Source of the DNA: Fibrobacterota bacterium | Lineage (GTDB): Bacteria > Fibrobacterota > Chitinivibrionia > Chitinivibrionales > Chitinispirillaceae | Direction: 5' to 3' | NCBI GenBank assembly: GCA_023436205.1 | Contig: JAEZKC010000117.1 | Span: 62,001-126,000 of the forward strand | DNA: 64,000 nucleotides | Part shown: piece by piece, positions 61,681-64,000 of the stretch | How the letters are laid out: every line of letters starts with the position of its first letter | Numbering within the stretch: position 1 is the stretch's first letter | The notes under the pieces: model-generated | What the model was told of the DNA's origin: nothing | What the model saw: the letters and a program-made list of their open reading frames with translations, nothing else | Database searches by the model: none | Translations under genes and position numbers: made by a program

Positions 61681-62820
61681 TTGAAAGGTTACATAGCACT
61701 GGAAGATGGGACCATCTTTGAAGGTGAGTCTTTCGGAGCAGCGGGAGAATCAGTCGGCGAAATGGTCTTCAACACAGGAATGACCGGCTACCAGGAAGTA
61801 CTTACCGACCCCTCCTACTCCTCTCAGATTGTTACCATGACCTACCCTCTTATCGGCAATTACGGGGTGAATGAGAACGATGTGGAATCCTCCCGCGTAC
61901 AAGTCTCCGGGTTTGTGGTAAAAGAAGCCTGCCGTTATCCCTCCAACTTCACATCTCAGAAAAGCATTTCCCAGTATCTGCAGGAGAACGGAATCATCGG
62001 TGTGGAGGATGTGGATACCCGAGCCCTGACAAAACATCTGCGTACTCGCGGTGCACTCAAAGGTGTGATTTGGGCTGGTGAGGGTCCGGTTTCCACCGAT
62101 GAACTGGTCCAGAAGGCAAAAGCCTGGAAGGGTTTGGTCGGCAGTGACCTGGTAAAAGATGTCACCTGCGAAAAAAGTTATGTATGGAACAAAAGCGCGG
62201 AAAATTACCGCTTTTCCATAGTGGCCTTCGACTTCGGTATCAAATACAACATCCTTAGAATATTGGAAAACCTGGGATGCAAAATCACCGTGGTCCCTGC
62301 CACAACCAGTGCCGAAGAAGTTCTCTCCTACGAACCGGATGGCATTTTTCTCTCAAACGGCCCCGGCGATCCGGCAGCGGTCACCTACGCCATCGAAACA
62401 ATCAAACACCTCATCGGCAAAAGACCCATGTTCGGGATCTGTCTTGGGCATCAGCTCATATCTCTGGCCCTGGGCGGATCAACCTATAAGCTCAAATTCG
62501 GTCACAGAGGTGCCAATCATCCGGTGAAGAACCTTGAGACCGGAGTGATTGAGATCACCAGTCAGAATCACGGTTTCTGTGTGGACACAGAGAGCCTGCG
62601 CACTAAAGGTGTGACCATGTCTCACTTGAACCTCAATGATAACACCTGTGAGGGGCTGGCCTGCCCTGAACGCGATCTGTTCTGCGTTCAATACCATCCT
62701 GAAGCGTCTCCGGGACCTCACGATTCAGGTTACCTCTTTGAGAAATTTATCAGAATGATGGAACAGAAGAGTTCCAAATCAAAAGGCACTGTGCGAAGCG
62801 CGGTAGGAATCGGTAACTGA
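61681..62820 (+). CDS. carA: Carbamoyl-phosphate synthase small subunit
   Basis: A 379-residue glutamine amidotransferase subunit that hydrolyses glutamine and passes ammonia to CarB for carbamoyl phosphate, the precursor of arginine and pyrimidines. The catalytic Cys is in FGICLGHQ. The His/Glu pair is in VQYHPEASPGPHD, and FGHRGANHPV is conserved. TTG at 61681 is the likely start because GAGG lies five bases ahead; the frame also opens with GTG at 61675. E. coli carA likewise starts with TTG. Confidence 0.95.
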   Translation: MKGYIALEDGTIFEGESFGAAGESVGEMVFNTGMTGYQEVLTDPSYSSQIVTMTYPLIGNYGVNENDVESSRVQVSGFVVKEACRYPSNFTSQKSISQYLQENGIIGVEDVDTRALTKHLRTRGALKGVIWAGEGPVSTDELVQKAKAWKGLVGSDLVKDVTCEKSYVWNKSAENYRFSIVAFDFGIKYNILRILENLGCKITVVPATTSAEEVLSYEPDGIFLSNGPGDPAAVTYAIETIKHLIGKRPMFGICLGHQLISLALGGSTYKLKFGHRGANHPVKNLETGVIEITSQNHGFCVDTESLRTKGVTMSHLNLNDNTCEGLACPERDLFCVQYHPEASPGPHDSGYLFEKFIRMMEQKSSKSKGTVRSAVGIGN

Positions 62821-62899
62821 CAAGACCATATAATATAGAAGATAAAAAACTCTCAACCTCCCGAACGGCTTCACAGCCGCGGGTCGATGAAGGAAAAGT

Positions 62900-64000
62900 A
62901 TGCCGAAAAGAGAAGACATAAAACGGATCCTGATAATTGGAAGCGGACCCATTATAATCGGACAGGCATGCGAGTTTGACTACTCGGGAACACAGGCCTG
63001 CAAGGCACTCAAGGAAGAAGGGTTTGAGGTGATTCTGGTCAACTCCAACCCCGCTACCATCATGACAGACCCCAACATGGCCGACCGCACTTACATCGAG
63101 CCGATCACCCCGGAGATTGTTGAGAAGATTATCGCACGTGAACGCCCGGATGCGATTCTTCCCACCATGGGAGGTCAAACCGGACTGAATACCGCCATGG
63201 AACTTTCTGAAAACGGGGTTCTTCAGCGCTATAACGTCCAGCTTATCGGTGCCGATGAAAAAGCCATCAAAAGGGCGGAAGACCGCAGTGAATTCAAAGA
63301 AGCAATTAACCGCATCGGCCTAGATCTTCCAAAGAGTGCCTTCGCCTACAATGTGGATGAGGCCTGGGCCATTGCAAAAGAAATCGGCTTTCCGCTTATC
63401 ATTCGTCCGAGTTTTACCATGGGTGGAACTGGCGGCGGCATCGTCTATAATGAAAGCGATTTTGAAAGAGCTGCCCAGTACGGTCTTCACTGCAGCCGCA
63501 TAAACGAGATTCTCATTGAGGAATCGGTTATCGGATGGAAAGAATACGAACTGGAAATCATGCGTGACAAAGCAGATAATGTGGTGATCATCTGCTCCAT
63601 TGAAAACCTCGACCCCATGGGTGTGCACACTGGTGACAGCGTGACAGTCGCTCCTGCCCAGACACTTTCTGACAGACAGTACCAGCTTATGCGTGATGCC
63701 TCCGTGGCCATCATACGGGAAATCGGCATTGAAACTGGCGGCTCCAACATTCAGTTTGCAGTGAATCCGGAAAACGGACGCATGGTGGTTATTGAAATGA
63801 ACCCCCGGGTGAGCAGAAGTTCCGCTCTGGCATCCAAGGCGACCGGATTCCCTATCGCCAAGTTTGCCGCCAAACTCGCAGTGGGATACACTCTTGACGA
63901 AATCAGAAACGACATCACCAAGGAAACGCCGGCATCTTTTGAACCAACCATCGACTACTGCGTGATAAAGATCCCCCGTTTCACTTTCGAGAAGTTCCCC
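62900..64000 (+). CDS. carB: Carbamoyl-phosphate synthase large subunit (partial, runs off the window)
   Basis: The first 367 codons of carB, open to the last base. The start MPKREDIKRILIIGSGPIII is the standard N-terminus, followed by GQACEFDYSGTQACKALKEE, TMGGQTGLN and an ATP-grasp core (FPLIIRPSFTMGGTGGG). It synthesises carbamoyl phosphate from bicarbonate, ammonia and two ATP. AAGGAAAAG lies directly before the ATG. It follows carA after 79 bp. Confidence 0.96.
   Translation, partial: MPKREDIKRILIIGSGPIIIGQACEFDYSGTQACKALKEEGFEVILVNSNPATIMTDPNMADRTYIEPITPEIVEKIIARERPDAILPTMGGQTGLNTAMELSENGVLQRYNVQLIGADEKAIKRAEDRSEFKEAINRIGLDLPKSAFAYNVDEAWAIAKEIGFPLIIRPSFTMGGTGGGIVYNESDFERAAQYGLHCSRINEILIEESVIGWKEYELEIMRDKADNVVIICSIENLDPMGVHTGDSVTVAPAQTLSDRQYQLMRDASVAIIREIGIETGGSNIQFAVNPENGRMVVIEMNPRVSRSSALASKATGFPIAKFAAKLAVGYTLDEIRNDITKETPASFEPTIDYCVIKIPRFTFEKFP

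Overview
Organism. The window reads as a chromosomal segment of a Gram-negative bacterium of the Fibrobacterota/FCB neighbourhood, possibly class Chitinivibrionia. Three things suggest this: very large secreted proteins ending in FlgD-type Ig-like tails, several beta-helix lipoproteins, and an ECF sigma factor paired with a FecR/PEGA/TPR membrane protein. The placement is an inference from protein style and was not tested by any search. No rRNA, insertion sequence, prophage or CRISPR array is visible. There is one tRNA gene, tRNA-Glu(UUC), with a textbook promoter and terminator.

Layout. 0.1-9.6 kb: an aminotransferase, a 2.4-kilo-residue surface protein rich in autotransporter-type repeats, and a fumarylacetoacetase-family hydrolase. 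9.7-15 kb: tRNA-Glu, a Nudix hydrolase, and a three-gene alpha-glucan (glycogen-type) cluster (GT4 synthase, DUF4912-GT4 fusion, GH57 branching enzyme). 15.3-27.4 kb: minus-strand housekeeping and envelope genes (rlmH, an M50 protease with CBS domains, ECF sigma and FecR/PEGA/TPR protein, MoxR, a flippase-like membrane protein, DUF1015, rnhB, purN, a GT21-type glycosyltransferase). 27.6-32.2 kb: a 1.5-kilo-residue beta-helix surface protein. 32.2-33.05 kb: a non-coding stretch with short interspersed repeats. 33.05-36.5 kb: a small unknown gene and a plus-strand type VI secretion baseplate trio tssE-tssF-tssG without the rest of the system. 36.5-47.5 kb: HU, endonuclease IV, surface lipoproteins, a four-helix-bundle (23S IVP-family) gene embedded in TCGAAT-rich repeats, glycosyltransferases, a Wzi-like outer-membrane protein and a TPR protein. 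47.6-53.6 kb: a complete late biotin operon bioC-bioD-bioA-bioF-bioH-like-bioB followed by a HIT protein. 53.6-61.2 kb: a HypA-like protein, a diadenylate cyclase fused to an EIIA-like domain, a eukaryote-type UDP-glucose dehydrogenase, a serine hydrolase, a MATE transporter and a beta-helix lipoprotein. 61.4-64 kb: carA and the start of carB behind a structured leader with an intrinsic terminator.

How it fits together. Much of the content concerns the cell surface: secreted beta-helix proteins with a common C-terminal tail, lipoproteins, polysaccharide enzymes (UDP-glucuronate supply, GT2/GT-C/GT21 enzymes, Wzi-like protein) and an envelope-linked sigma system. Biotin and carbamoyl-phosphate synthesis are compact operons. 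The items most worth following up are the IVP gene with its flanking repeats, the EIIA/PK_C-like/DAC fusion, the carA leader (a possible three-way-junction RNA plus terminator), and the orphan tssEFG set.
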